This document shows positions 1-10,700 of a stretch of DNA of 64,000 nt, piece after piece. How positions within the stretch are numbered: the first letter of the stretch is position 1; each line of letters begins with the position of its first letter. Made by a program: the position numbers and the translations under genes. The stretch is taken from contig NZ_BAABBI010000002.1 in NCBI RefSeq assembly GCF_039537875.1, forward strand, positions 397,873 to 461,872. Reading direction: 5' to 3'. The DNA is from Corallibacter vietnamensis. GTDB taxonomy: Bacteria > Bacteroidota > Bacteroidia > Flavobacteriales > Flavobacteriaceae. The notes under the pieces were generated by a model, which was not told where the DNA came from, did not search any database, and saw only the letters and a program-made list of their open reading frames with translations.

Positions 1-1
1 T

Positions 2-358
2 GCGGTTTTATTTGCTCCTTTTAGCGTTGATGGTTCTACAGGTGAAATTTCAATCCCAAATTTAACGCCTACAAACGATATTGCTTATCCAAGTGGCGCA
101 ACTCACGTTAGTTTTACTTCTGCTTTCTTAAAAGTTGATTTTGATACTACAGAAAATGCAATTGAGTACAGTCCGACTGTAAATATTCCAATTGATTCGA
201 CTTCTGCATCGCAAACATTAACTCCAGCAGGTGTGCCAACAGGTACAGGAAACGATGTATTTCTTTTATTAGTAGAGTTCTTTCAAGAGATTAACGGTGT
301 TCAGTATCCGCTTAAAAATGGCGCATATAACGTTTTAAACATCGTAGAAGTGGCATAA
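2..358 (+). CDS. C-terminal part of an unidentified protein, truncated by the window edge
   Basis: An open frame runs from base 2 to a TAA stop at 356-358 and gives 118 residues ending NGAYNVLNIVEVA. The start lies outside the window. It has no obvious signal, membrane segment or catalytic motif; the composition (many T, S, V, P with short alternating hydrophobic stretches) suggests a beta-rich fold. The end of the sequence (FFQEINGVQYPLKNGAYNVL) vaguely recalls small Bacteroidota proteins of the DUF6266 type, but this is only a guess. A terminator-like hairpin follows, so it ends its transcript. It is on the opposite strand to the metal-resistance block. Confidence 0.6.
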   Translation, partial: AVLFAPFSVDGSTGEISIPNLTPTNDIAYPSGATHVSFTSAFLKVDFDTTENAIEYSPTVNIPIDSTSASQTLTPAGVPTGTGNDVFLLLVEFFQEINGVQYPLKNGAYNVLNIVEVA

Positions 359-384
359 GTTTCATTCTGACCTTTGAAGCTGAA

Positions 385-423
385 AGAGTCCTATGGTTTT
401 GTATCATAGGGCTTTTTCTTTTT
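385..423 (+). terminator. Rho-independent terminator after the partial CDS
   Basis: CCTATG and CATAGG flank a short loop and are followed by GCTTTTTCTTTTT, a hairpin plus T-tract just downstream of the stop at 358. Confidence 0.7.
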
Positions 424-1152
424 ACTATTATTTTTTTAAAGAAAACAAAAAAAGAAAGCTGATGCTTTGGTAGCGTGGATGATGCTGTCAAGGTTTTTGA
501 ATAAAAGTTTTTTATGTTAATACGTTTAATGAAATAGAAGAACTATTTTGAAAAAAGTTTTATTTAAAACCCTTTAGGGCTTGACCTTTATAGCATATAG
601 CGTTGGCATTAGGTAGCTACCTATATTTGCTATCTTTTTTTATTTTATTATGTACTGCATTTTCAAGTTAAGCACAATTTAAAGGTTTTCAATTATAGCT
701 GTATGTTACTTGATATTTGTTAACGAAATGAAACAAACAAAGACTTGAGATAAGGAATACTTGGACTTAACGATGGTTTTGTGCAGATGAATGAGATAAC
801 TAATATTTTAACTTACCTCATCTTACTACTGTTTCAATATAGCTCAAAATTTGATTTTAAGTTCTAAATTGAGCGTTGGCTATAGCGGATATTTTACATA
901 ATGACCGTTATAGCGCTTTTAGTTGCTATAACTACGCATTATGTAACATAGCTTGGGTGAGTTTAGGGTTTTATGATAGAATAATAACAGAATAGCTTAT
1001 TGCTGTTTGGTTTGATTTTATGAAAAACCAAAGCTGTAATATGCTATTACCTAAAAGACAGAAAAACGCTAAACTTGTTAGGTGAGCGGAACAATACAAA
1101 AGACAGAGGATTTTGAGGCACGAAAAAATTGGGTTTTGGGTTGTGGGGAATA
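424..1152. other. Non-coding stretch of about 730 bases with several inverted repeats
   Basis: No supported gene is seen; the short frame at 971-1183 has no family features. It contains a perfect 14-base palindrome TAGGTAGCTACCTA near 610 and an imperfect hairpin at about 894-948 (TTACATAATG on one arm, CATTATGTAA on the other, with inner arms GTTATAGC and GCTATAAC). GCGTTGGC occurs near 600 and again near 870. The region separates a plus-strand gene from the minus-strand metal-resistance block. Confidence 0.5.
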
Positions 1153-1180
1153 AAAAAGAGCCTTCCGAAAAAGACTCTTT
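1153..1180 (-). terminator. Terminator of the metal-resistance transcript
   Basis: Read on the minus strand, AAAGAG and CTCTTT pair around an inner region and are followed by a run of T. It lies within 40 bases of the stop of the last gene of the block. Confidence 0.55.
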
Positions 1181-1189
1181 CATTATTGC

Positions 1190-1684
1190 TTAATGGTCGT
1201 GATTTGAATGGTCATCACTTTCTTCTTCACCAGATTGATTCATCATCATTTCGTGGTCGTATTTACAACAACCTGGTAAACCATCATATGCTTCTTCATC
1301 ACCTGCTACTTTTTCGGTATCATATCCTGAAGCTGCGATTGCTTTATGGATTGCCATTGCATCGGTTTTTGTATCATCAAAAGACACATCAATCTTCTTT
1401 TTATCGACATCCCAATTAGCACTTGCAACACCTTCAACACCGTTAGCTGCTTTTTCGATAGTGTTTTTACACATTCCGCAATTTCCTCTTACACCAAAAG
1501 ACAGGTCTGTCATTGCCATATCTTTTGACATTTCAGTAGTTGTGGTTTCTGTTTCTTTTTTGGTTTCGTTTTTACAACTTGTTAAACCTAATGCTGCTAT
1601 TACAGCTACACTTAAAATTACTTTTTTACTCACGTCGATTACATTTTTGTTTTTGTGTTCGTGATTTTTCTTTGAAAAATTCAT
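1190..1684 (-). CDS. HMA-domain lipoprotein, probable periplasmic metal-binding protein
   Basis: 164 residues. A basic N-terminus and hydrophobic segment (about 21-36) lead to a lipobox LTSC with Cys37, so it should be a lipoprotein. After a Thr/Glu-rich linker comes a heavy-metal-associated domain with GNCGMCKNT (Cys69 and Cys72, the CxxC metal site), then a second Cys pair (GCCKYDHEM) and a His-rich tail (DDHSNHDH). The domain resembles MerP/CopZ, so it probably binds Cu+ in the periplasm. It is the most distal gene of the Cus-type cluster, 32 bases after cusB, and probably hands metal to or buffers it for the pump. The transfer role is inferred. Confidence 0.85.
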   Translation of the reverse strand: MNFSKKNHEHKNKNVIDVSKKVILSVAVIAALGLTSCKNETKKETETTTTEMSKDMAMTDLSFGVRGNCGMCKNTIEKAANGVEGVASANWDVDKKKIDVSFDDTKTDAMAIHKAIAASGYDTEKVAGDEEAYDGLPGCCKYDHEMMMNQSGEEESDDHSNHDH

Positions 1685-1716
1685 TGTTTAAAATTTAATT
1701 GTTATTACTTGATTTA

Positions 1717-3495
1717 TTATTCTATTACTTGTTTTACTTCACCACAGGTTAGCATTGCTTCGCCAAAATATGGATTGATTACTTTTTCTTCTTTGCTTAA
1801 CCAATAAGCACCATTATTGTTATCTGCCATTGGACAAAATTCTACATAGACCTTTTCATTGATACCAAATAGTTGTACAGCATTGATTAGATGTGATGAT
1901 AAATGTTTAAAATGGTCTCTTTGTGATTTTATATCGGACGTTTCAGAAATTGAAGTTGCAGAAGATTTTATTTCGCCTTCTAATGACATCCAATGGTTAT
2001 GCGCCTTATTATCTGACAACAATTTCATATCTACTTTGTTCAATTTATTTAATAAAGTTGTTGCGTTTGCTGAAGTACTTATTGAATCTTCTTTTACTAA
2101 AGCATCTTTTAAATTGATATACGCATTGTAAACACTATTTAACTGTTGTTGAAATTTCTCTGATACTTCCAAACGCTCATTCATATTAGTGTGGTCACTT
2201 TCTTTGTTAGATGCATTGTTATCCATACCTAAATGACCTTCGTGTCCAGTCATTACTTTACCACCATCTTTATTCATCATAGACTTTTTGCCTTGTAATT
2301 GTGCTGCTGCATCAACCGTAAATGTTCCGTTAGTCACTATTTCATTTCCAACAAATAAACCTTCTACAACTTCATATTCATTACCAATTTGATTGCCTAA
2401 TTTAATTTCACGCATTTCAAAAATAGGTTGGTCTGGATTTGTTTTAAGGTACACCACAGAACGTTCACCTGTCCATAATACAGAAGATGCAGGAATTGAT
2501 AATACTTCATCATTTTTAGCTGTACTGCCTTCAATATTTGCGGTTACAAACATTCCTGGTTTAAATACATCGTCCTTATTGCTTAAAACAACACGTAAGG
2601 TTACAGTTCTTGTTTTCGTGTTTAAAACTGGGTCAATGAAATCAACTTTACCTTTAAACTCTTTATTAGGATAAGCATTGGTTGTTATCATCACTTCCTG
2701 TCCTTTTTTAAAGCGGTCAATCTGATTTTCATACACATCAAAGTTTCCCCAAACTGTGTTGAGATTGGCAATTTTTAATAAGGGTTGTCCTTGTTTGATG
2801 TAATCGCCTTGCTCTACCAATTTTTCTGTAACAGTACCCGAAACGGTTGCATAAACAGGAAAGTTTTCTTTTACTTTTCCTGTTTCTTCAATCTGGTTGA
2901 TTTGATTTTCAGAGAGTTTCCATAATTTCAATTTATTACGGACTGCTTTGTATAAAGCAGGTTGAGATTCTTTTAAAGAAGCTGCTGTGATTAATTCTTG
3001 TTGTGCTGCATAGAGTTCAGGCGAATAAATGGTTGCCAATAATTGACCTTTACGAACTTCTTCGCCTGTAAAACTCACATTCAAACGTTCAATTCTTCCA
3101 GCGAAATAACTTACCTGTACTGCATTGGCTTCTTCGTTTTCAGCAATTTTACCAGATAACTTTATGGTGTTGCCTTCAACATTTCCCTTGCCTACAACAG
3201 TTGTTTGAATATTGGCTAATGCCATCGCATTTTCTGTTAGTTTAAATTGGTCTGCCATTAAGCCATCACTTCCGCTTTCCGCAGGAATTAAATCCATACC
3301 ACAAATGGGGCAGTCGCCTGGCTCTGGTTGCATAATCTGTGGATGCATAGAACACGTCCACATTTGATTGGTTGCTGCAACCGCATCGTGATTATGGTCT
3401 ATTTCTTCATTTGATGAGCCACCAAAAAGCAACCAACCCAATAACACACCTACTACGAGTATGCCAATATATATGACTATTTTATTATTTTTCAT
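1717..3495 (-). CDS. cusB: Cu/Ag efflux RND periplasmic adaptor, CusB type, with heavy-metal-binding and DUF3347 domains
   Basis: 592 residues. An N-terminal anchor (about 7-24) is followed by a heavy-metal-binding motif CSMHPQI...CPICGMDL (Cys48, Cys62, Cys65), the helical hairpin and lipoyl/barrel domains of a membrane-fusion protein (for example GTVTEKLVEQGDYIKQGQPL), and a C-terminal DUF3347 domain (about 440-592) ending in FCPMADNNNGAYWLS. It should join the inner-membrane pump CusA to the outer-membrane channel CusC and bind Cu(I). The first 11 bases of the frame overlap the end of the DUF305 gene, so the two are translationally linked. The added DUF3347 is common in Bacteroidota CusB. 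Confidence 0.93.
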   Translation of the reverse strand: MKNNKIVIYIGILVVGVLLGWLLFGGSSNEEIDHNHDAVAATNQMWTCSMHPQIMQPEPGDCPICGMDLIPAESGSDGLMADQFKLTENAMALANIQTTVVGKGNVEGNTIKLSGKIAENEEANAVQVSYFAGRIERLNVSFTGEEVRKGQLLATIYSPELYAAQQELITAASLKESQPALYKAVRNKLKLWKLSENQINQIEETGKVKENFPVYATVSGTVTEKLVEQGDYIKQGQPLLKIANLNTVWGNFDVYENQIDRFKKGQEVMITTNAYPNKEFKGKVDFIDPVLNTKTRTVTLRVVLSNKDDVFKPGMFVTANIEGSTAKNDEVLSIPASSVLWTGERSVVYLKTNPDQPIFEMREIKLGNQIGNEYEVVEGLFVGNEIVTNGTFTVDAAAQLQGKKSMMNKDGGKVMTGHEGHLGMDNNASNKESDHTNMNERLEVSEKFQQQLNSVYNAYINLKDALVKEDSISTSANATTLLNKLNKVDMKLLSDNKAHNHWMSLEGEIKSSATSISETSDIKSQRDHFKHLSSHLINAVQLFGINEKVYVEFCPMADNNNGAYWLSKEEKVINPYFGEAMLTCGEVKQVIE

Positions 3496-3967
3496 TCTCT
3501 AATCGTTTTATCATTGCTTTCATTTCTTCTATTTCTTTACGTTGTGCTTTTATAATGTCTTCTGCTAATTTTTTAACTTCTGGGTCTTGAATATCTGCTC
3601 TTTCACTTGTTAAAATAGCGATAGAATGATGTGGTATCATTGCTTTCATCCATAGTACGTCACCAATGATTGGTGCTTGTGTTCTTACTAATCCTAATGC
3701 ACCTACAAACAGGATAAAACTACCTGCAAGTATGGCTATGTTTTTCTTTCTATCATTATACATTTTTCGCATAAAAAACCACATTATTACTGCCATTGCT
3801 GAAATACCTAAACAGGTCATATAAAATCGGGTTAAGCTAAACCACACGTGGTCTATTGCATAGGTGTTTAGATACATTGTGATGTACATTGCTACAAATG
3901 AGCAAGCCAACATTATAAAGAAGGTTTTGTAATTTCCTTTGTTTGAGTGTTCTTTTGAATTTCCCAT
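3485..3967 (-). CDS. DUF305-domain membrane protein
   Basis: 160 residues. Three hydrophobic helices lie between about 15 and 95, followed by the DUF305 signature WMKAMIPHHSIAI, with HH typical of this family, and a charged helical tail with coiled-coil character (IIKAQRKEIEEMKAMIKRLENEK). DUF305 proteins are ferritin-like helical proteins often encoded with copper-resistance genes. Their exact function is not settled. It overlaps cusB by 11 bases and follows copA by 18 bases, so it is part of the operon. Confidence 0.85.
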   Translation of the reverse strand: MGNSKEHSNKGNYKTFFIMLACSFVAMYITMYLNTYAIDHVWFSLTRFYMTCLGISAMAVIMWFFMRKMYNDRKKNIAILAGSFILFVGALGLVRTQAPIIGDVLWMKAMIPHHSIAILTSERADIQDPEVKKLAEDIIKAQRKEIEEMKAMIKRLENEK

Positions 3968-3985
3968 AATTATTTGATTTTATAG

Positions 3986-6481
3986 TTAAACTTTAATTGT
4001 TCTTAATCGTAGTGCATTTCCAATAACTGAAACAGAGCTAAAACTCATTGCTAAAGCTGCTATCATTGGCGAGAGCAATATTCCAAAGAATGGAAACAAC
4101 ACACCTGCTGCAATAGGCACACCTAAAGTGTTGTAGATAAGTGCAAAAAATAGGTTTTGCTTAATGTTCTTCATTACAGCATTACTTAATTTTTTTGCTT
4201 TTACAATACCGTGTAAATCGCCTTTTACGAGTGTTATCATAGCACTTTCTATCGCTACGTCTGTTCCCGTACCCATTGCAATACCTACATCACTTTTAGC
4301 CAATGCTGGTGCATCGTTAATACCATCACCTGCCATAGCAACTACTTTTCCGTTTTCTTGTAATTTTTCTACTTCTTTGAGTTTGTCCTCTGGTAACATA
4401 CTGGCTTTAAAATCTGCAAGATTTAGTTCTGATGCTACTGCTTGTGCTGTATCGTGATTATCACCTGTAAGCATTATAACATCAATCCCTTTATCTTGAA
4501 GTGCTTTAATGGCTTTAGCACTTGTTTCTTTTATCTTATCGCCTATAACTACATATCCAACGACGGTTTCATCTATTGACAAATAAGAAACTGTTTTACC
4601 CTGTTTTTGGTAAGATTTAGCTTCGTCTTTCATTTTAGAAGTAATATCCGCTTTAGCATATTCCATCATTTTAGGATTACCTAATGCTACATTTTTTCCA
4701 TCAATTTTAGCTTCAACACCTTTTCCTGTAACAGCACTAAAATCTTCGGACTTTAAAATTTCTGCGTTGTGTTCTTTGCCATATTTAACTGTCGCTTCTG
4801 CCAAAGGATGTTCGCTATTTGTATTTAATGACACGATGTATTGTAACACTTCTTTTTCGCTTAAAGCATCATTAAAAGCTCCAACGGTTTCAACTGTTGG
4901 TTTTCCTTCGGTAATTGTTCCTGTCTTGTCAACGATAAGCGTATTTACCTTATCCATTTTTTCAAGAGCTTCAGCATTTTTAATCAATACACCATTTTGA
5001 GCACCTTTACCCACACCAACCATTACAGACATTGGTGTTGCTAAACCTAAAGCACAAGGACACGCAATGATTAGTACTGCAATCGCATTTACAAACGCAT
5101 ACACATAAACTGGTTCTGGTCCCCAAATTGACCATATAATAAAAGTGATAATAGAAATAAGAACTACAACTGGCACAAAATAACCTGAAACTTTATCTGC
5201 TAAATTTTGAATAGGTGCACGACTTCTACTGGCATCATTAACCATATGAATGATTTGTGATAATAAAGTGTCACTTCCTACCTTTTCTGCTTTCATTAAA
5301 AAGGATTGATTCCCATTAATGGTTCCGCTACTTACTTTATCTTCTTGAGATTTGTTTACAGGAATAGGTTCGCCTGTAATCATAGATTCATCAATAGTTG
5401 TTTCGCCTTCAGTTATCACACCATCCACAGGAATTTTATCTCCTGGTTTCACTTTTAGAATATCATTAAGTTCTATCTCGTCAATACTGACTTCAACTTC
5501 TTCACCATCTACTATTTTTATGGCTTTATTAGGTGCTAATTTCAACAGTTCTTTTACTGCCGAATTGGTTTTACTATGTGCACGAGCTTCTAACAATTGA
5601 CCTAAAAGCACTAACGTTAAAATCACAGTTGCTGCTTCAAAGTAGACGTGTACAGCACCTGATTCGGTTTTAAATTGACTTGGAAATACGTCTGGAAAGA
5701 ACATACCAAAAACACTAAACGACCACGCCACACCTGCACCAATCCCAATAAGTGTAAACATATTGAGATTCCAAGTCTTAATGCTTTTATAGGCACGTTC
5801 AAAGAACATCCAAGTGGCATAAAACACTACTGGAATTGATAATGCAAACTGAATCCAGTTCCAATATTTCTGTTCCATTATATCGTACAACGGATTGTTA
5901 TTGAGCATTTCGCTCATAGCCATTAAGAAAATGGGCAAGGTAAATGCTGTGGCAATCCAAAATTTCTTTAATAGCTTTTTATACGTTTTTTCTTCTGCTG
6001 AACTATCTGCTTCCATTGGCACTAAATCCATCCCACAAATAGGACACGAACCTGCTTCTTCTTTTACAATTTCTGGATGCATCGGACACGTCCATTGTTC
6101 CTTTGAAGTTGCTGATAGATTTTGTTCTTCCACCAAATCCATTCCGCAAACAGGACAATCACCTGGTTTGTTATAGATTTTATCGCCTTCGCAATGCATA
6201 GGACAATAAAATGTGCCTGTACCTTTAGGTTGCTTTTCCTTTTTAGCTTCTGAATGCTGATGGTGTTCCCCTTGTTTATGAATGCTATATGTACCACCAT
6301 CCTTTTTTAAGGCTTCTTGAAATGTTTCTATGGGAATATGTGATTCCATTTCTATGTTAGCTTCTGCCTTATCTAAATCGACTGTTGCTTTTGAAACACC
6401 TCCTACTTTAGAGAGCGTTTCCTCAACGTGACTGCGACAACCGTTGCAGGTCATTCCGTGTATGTGATATGTGTGTGTCAT
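3986..6481 (-). CDS. copA: Copper-translocating P1B-type ATPase
   Basis: 831 residues. In order: an HMA domain with GMTCNGC (Cys12, Cys15), a His-rich linker (GEHHQHSE), two heavy-metal-binding YHS-like motifs (CPMHCEG...CPVCGMDL near 92 and CPMHPEI...CPICGMDL near 132), eight expected membrane helices, the actuator TGE, the transmembrane CPC copper site (IACPCALGLATP), phosphorylation motif DKTGT, and GDGINDAPAL. It pumps Cu+ from cytoplasm to periplasm, where the Cus pump can take over. It starts 4 bases after the cusC-like stop. The paired metal-binding motifs are a Bacteroidota trait. Confidence 0.96.
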   Translation of the reverse strand: MTHTYHIHGMTCNGCRSHVEETLSKVGGVSKATVDLDKAEANIEMESHIPIETFQEALKKDGGTYSIHKQGEHHQHSEAKKEKQPKGTGTFYCPMHCEGDKIYNKPGDCPVCGMDLVEEQNLSATSKEQWTCPMHPEIVKEEAGSCPICGMDLVPMEADSSAEEKTYKKLLKKFWIATAFTLPIFLMAMSEMLNNNPLYDIMEQKYWNWIQFALSIPVVFYATWMFFERAYKSIKTWNLNMFTLIGIGAGVAWSFSVFGMFFPDVFPSQFKTESGAVHVYFEAATVILTLVLLGQLLEARAHSKTNSAVKELLKLAPNKAIKIVDGEEVEVSIDEIELNDILKVKPGDKIPVDGVITEGETTIDESMITGEPIPVNKSQEDKVSSGTINGNQSFLMKAEKVGSDTLLSQIIHMVNDASRSRAPIQNLADKVSGYFVPVVVLISIITFIIWSIWGPEPVYVYAFVNAIAVLIIACPCALGLATPMSVMVGVGKGAQNGVLIKNAEALEKMDKVNTLIVDKTGTITEGKPTVETVGAFNDALSEKEVLQYIVSLNTNSEHPLAEATVKYGKEHNAEILKSEDFSAVTGKGVEAKIDGKNVALGNPKMMEYAKADITSKMKDEAKSYQKQGKTVSYLSIDETVVGYVVIGDKIKETSAKAIKALQDKGIDVIMLTGDNHDTAQAVASELNLADFKASMLPEDKLKEVEKLQENGKVVAMAGDGINDAPALAKSDVGIAMGTGTDVAIESAMITLVKGDLHGIVKAKKLSNAVMKNIKQNLFFALIYNTLGVPIAAGVLFPFFGILLSPMIAALAMSFSSVSVIGNALRLRTIKV

Positions 6482-6485
6482 TGTT

Positions 6486-7721
6486 TTACTGAATTAAATA
6501 ATTAATGATTGTACTTTGCACATAGTAGGTCTTCACAGATTCTATTTGGTTCATTTGAAACTTTAGCTGCAACTCTTGAATATCCAAAACATCATTAAAA
6601 TCAATCGTTCCTGTTTCATAGCTTTTGATTAAAATGTCTTCTGCATCTTTGGCTTGCTGTAGGTTTTTGGTTTGGGTAGCATAACTTATTCTTGCAGAAA
6701 TGCGTTCGTTATTCGCTTTGTCTAAAAGCGTTTCCAATGCATTTAAACGTTCCTGTTTTTGAGCAGTAATTTCCTGCTGTTGCAAATCATTTTGTTTGGT
6801 TTGGGATTTATATTTCTTATTGAAAATTGGGATAGATACCGAAACCATTGGCATTACAATATCCTTTCCGTTATCGCTGAAATCCATATTTGGTCTTTCA
6901 GCAACATTGATATAATCTAATCCAAAACCAATCATTGGACTGCTTTCTTTTTGATTCAATAATTCTGATTGCTCTATGGATTGATAGAGTTTATCAAATT
7001 TTAGTAATTCAGGATGTAATACTAATTTTTCAAAAGTAATATCAAAGTCTTCAGAAGGTATCATTAAACTATCTACCACATTCACGGTAACATCATTACC
7101 TCTATTCAATAGATTATTGAAGTTAGTTTGTTCTGCTAAAAATTGTTGTTGCAATACGTCTTTTAATTGTTGCATTTCGTTTTGACGCATTTGTAAACGC
7201 AATACATCAACCGCTGATGCTTTACCAACCTCAACAGAAGTCAAAGCCATTGTTTCATAAGTTTCTAACAGATTGATATTCTCTGTTAATACCTTTTGTT
7301 TTGCTTTATTAGCATATAGTCTATAATAAGATTGTGAAACTGAAGACATTAGTTTTCGCTTCGCAATTACAATATCTTCATACTTAACATCTGCTAACGA
7401 ACTAACGTAATTTTCTCTTGCCGAAATATTACCAAACCACGGTAACATTTGTTTTGCAGACACCTTAAAGCGTTGAGCACCTGTTCGAGTTTCTGGTTCA
7501 CTTACAAAATAACCAACTCCAAATTCTGTATTAGGAACCGTATTTACTTCATTTACTTTTTCTGAAACCCTTTTGTATTGCAATTCAAATTTTTGAATTT
7601 CAGGGTTGTTATCTAATGCTTCATTAATGAGCACATCTAATTGTTGCGCATTTCCTTTGAGAACAAAGATTAAAAAACAAAGAAAAATGACTGACTTTAT
7701 GTGTGATTTTATATGTTTCAT
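6486..7721 (-). CDS. cusC: TolC-family outer membrane efflux protein, CusC-like
   Basis: 411 residues with a signal peptide (about 8-25, ending KGNAQQ). The rest has the long amphipathic coiled-coil repeats of outer-membrane factors, such as EALDNNPEIQKFELQYKR near the N-terminus and LNALETLLDKANNERISAR in the second repeat. It supplies the outer-membrane channel of the tripartite copper pump. Its start codon overlaps the stop of cusA, and copA follows after 4 bases. The name is assigned mainly from context; the sequence itself only proves an outer-membrane factor. Confidence 0.85.
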   Translation of the reverse strand: MKHIKSHIKSVIFLCFLIFVLKGNAQQLDVLINEALDNNPEIQKFELQYKRVSEKVNEVNTVPNTEFGVGYFVSEPETRTGAQRFKVSAKQMLPWFGNISARENYVSSLADVKYEDIVIAKRKLMSSVSQSYYRLYANKAKQKVLTENINLLETYETMALTSVEVGKASAVDVLRLQMRQNEMQQLKDVLQQQFLAEQTNFNNLLNRGNDVTVNVVDSLMIPSEDFDITFEKLVLHPELLKFDKLYQSIEQSELLNQKESSPMIGFGLDYINVAERPNMDFSDNGKDIVMPMVSVSIPIFNKKYKSQTKQNDLQQQEITAQKQERLNALETLLDKANNERISARISYATQTKNLQQAKDAEDILIKSYETGTIDFNDVLDIQELQLKFQMNQIESVKTYYVQSTIINYLIQ

Positions 7722-10700
7722 TATACTGTTCTTTTAAGTTTAACTTCTGCTTTCCAACTATATAAAACAGGGACTACAAATAGTGTTATTAAAGCGATTA
7801 ACATTCCACCAAAACTTGGTATTGCCATAGGTATCATAATATCACTACCTCTTCCTGTAGATGTTAATACTGGTAATAATGCCAATATGGTAGTAGCAGT
7901 TGTCATTAAACAAGGTCTAATACGTTTTTCTCCTGCTTCTACTACTGATGCTCTGATTTCTTTTTTATTTTCTGGTGTATTTCTATCAAATGTTTGTGTT
8001 AAATAAGTTGCCATTACAACTCCATCGTCTGTTGCAATACCAAAAAGAGCAATGAAACCAACCCAAACTGCTACACTTAAATTAATTGGATGTATTTGAA
8101 ATAATTCACGTAGATTCTCTCCAAAGAAATTAAAGTTTAAAAACCAATCTTGACCATAGAGCCAAATCATTAAGAAACCACCAGCAAATGCTACTACAAT
8201 ACCTGTAAATACCATTAAGGATGTTCCAACAGAACGGAATTGGAAGTACAGTATCAAAAAGATAATTGCCAAAGCTAATGGTACAACAACCGATAAAGTT
8301 TTTTCTGCTCGTAATTGGTTCTCATACGTTCCTGTAAATTGATAGTTAATGCCTTTTGGTACAACCAATTCGCCATTATCTATCTTTTCTTGAATTAAGG
8401 TTTGTGCATTTTCAACCACATTTACTTCTGCAAAACCATCCATTTTATCAAATAACACATAGCCAACTAAAAAAGTATCTTCACTTTTAATTACTTGTGG
8501 ACCTTGTTCATATTTTATAGTCGCCAATTCACTTAACGGAACAGGGCTTCCTTTTTCAACAGGCACATAGATTTGTTTTAAATCGGTTGGATTTGCTCTT
8601 AATTCTCTTGGGTAACGAACTCTAACACCATAACGCTCACGACCTTCTACTGTTTGTGTTAATACCATACCACCAACAGCCACTTTTAAAACATTTTGAA
8701 CTTCCTCTATGGTTACACCATAACGAGCAATTTTCTCTCTATCAATGTCTATTAACAAATATGGTTTACCTACTATACGGTCTGCAAAAACTGCTTCATC
8801 TTTAACACCTTCAGCTTGTTTAAGTATATCTTCTAACTGAACACCAAATGCTTCTATTTGTTTTAAGTCTTGACCTTTAACTTTTATTCCCATAGGTGCA
8901 CGCATACCAGTTTGTAGCATTACTAATCGGGTTTCAATAGGTTGCAATTTTGGTGCAGAGGTTACGCCTGGTAGTTTGTTAACTTTAACAATTTCATTCC
9001 AAATATCATCTGGTGATTGTATTTCAGGTCTCCAATTTCGATAGAACTCTCCATTATTGTCTGGAATGAGTTGAGACCTTTCGACTGTGCTCAAGGTGAC
9101 ATTTTCTGTATTATTTGGATTTGCGATAAATCGACCATCTTTTAATTCAAACAAGCCATCATTATTCACTTTGTAGCGTTGACGTTCTCGGTTTTCATTC
9201 AGCATATATTCTGACTTATACTGAATAACATTTTCATACATTGATAGTGGTGCTGGGTCTAATGCAGATTCTGTACGACCTGCTTTTCCAACTACAGTTT
9301 CGATTTCAGGAATACTGGCAACTGCCATATCTAACTGCTGTAAAACACGCTTATTTTCTTCTACACCAGAATGTGGCATTGAGGTCGGCATCAATAAAAA
9401 CGAACCTTCATTTAACGATGGCATAAATTCTTTGCCTGTGTTTTTCATAATGAAAAAACCAGCAATTACAATAGCCGTTGGGACAGATAGGAAGAGCAAC
9501 TTATTATCTAAACACCACTTTAAAATGCGTGTATAATATTTGATGAATAAGGCGAAAACACCTAATAAACCAAAGCAAATGACACTTACAAAAATGAGAT
9601 TCCAAAAAATGCTTTTATCAACGCCTAATGGTCTCCAATATTCGGCTAATAGGAACACTATTGCTGATGCTGAAATAATGATATTGGTAAGATTAGCTTG
9701 TTTGCCTGTAATCTTATTTCGAAGATTGATAAGTGCTGTAATTCCAAATGCTATCAATATCAATCCTAACCAATACCCATAGACTATGGCTACGATTCCC
9801 AATGCTATTAAAACGCCATTTAAAACATATTTAAAAGTGTTTTTAATGTCTTTCTTTCGGAATAAGAATGCAGCAAAAGGCGGAATTAAAAATAAGGCTA
9901 CAATAATGGATGCTGTTAATGCAAAAGTCTTTGTAAAGGCTAATGGTCTGAATAGTTTTCCTTCCGCTCCAATCATTGTAAATACTGGAATGAAACTGAT
10001 AATCGTGGTCATTACTGCGGTAACGATTGCGCCAGAGACTTCGGCTGTAGCATTGTAAACTACGGTGTTTGTGGGTAACTTTTTATGAGATTCCTCGTCG
10101 CTCGTTCCTCGCTCTGTCGGAATGACATTTTCGTTTTCGTCTAAATGCCTTATAATATTTTCTGAAAGTATGACACCTACATCGACCATTGTACCAATAG
10201 CAATAGCAATACCTGATAATGCCACAATATTAGCATCTACACCAAAGAGTTTCATTGCTATAAACACCATTAACACGGCAACAGGTAACAATCCCGAAAT
10301 CAATACCGATGCTCGAAGATTAAACACCATAATAATAATGACAAGAATGGTAATGAGAATTTCTAATGTCAATGCCTCATTGAGTGTTCCTAATGTTTCT
10401 TGTATCAGTTCTGTTCTGTCATAAAAGGGTACTATGGTCACTTGGGAAGTTCTACCATCCGCTAATACTTTTGAAGGTAATCCTGCACTTAATTCATTAA
10501 TTTTTTCCTTTACGTTATTGATGACTTCCATTGGGTTAGCACCATAACGAGCCACAACTACAGCACCAACAACTTCAGCACCTTCCTTATCTAATAATCC
10601 ACGTCTTGTTGCAGGACCTAATGAAACTTTACCTATATCCTTTATTCTAATTGAAGTATAATCTTCTGAAGTGACTACTGCATTTTCGATGTCTGAAATG

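Noticed and set aside
971..1183. Minus-strand frame of 70 residues at the end of the metal block
   Set aside because: It overlaps the terminator, has no conserved motif and lies in the non-coding stretch.
1129..1664. Plus-strand frames overlapping the metal-binding lipoprotein gene
   Set aside because: They are antisense shadows without domains; the minus-strand gene has clear motifs.
4164..5600. Plus-strand frames inside copA
   Set aside because: Antisense shadows; low-complexity translations with no family features.
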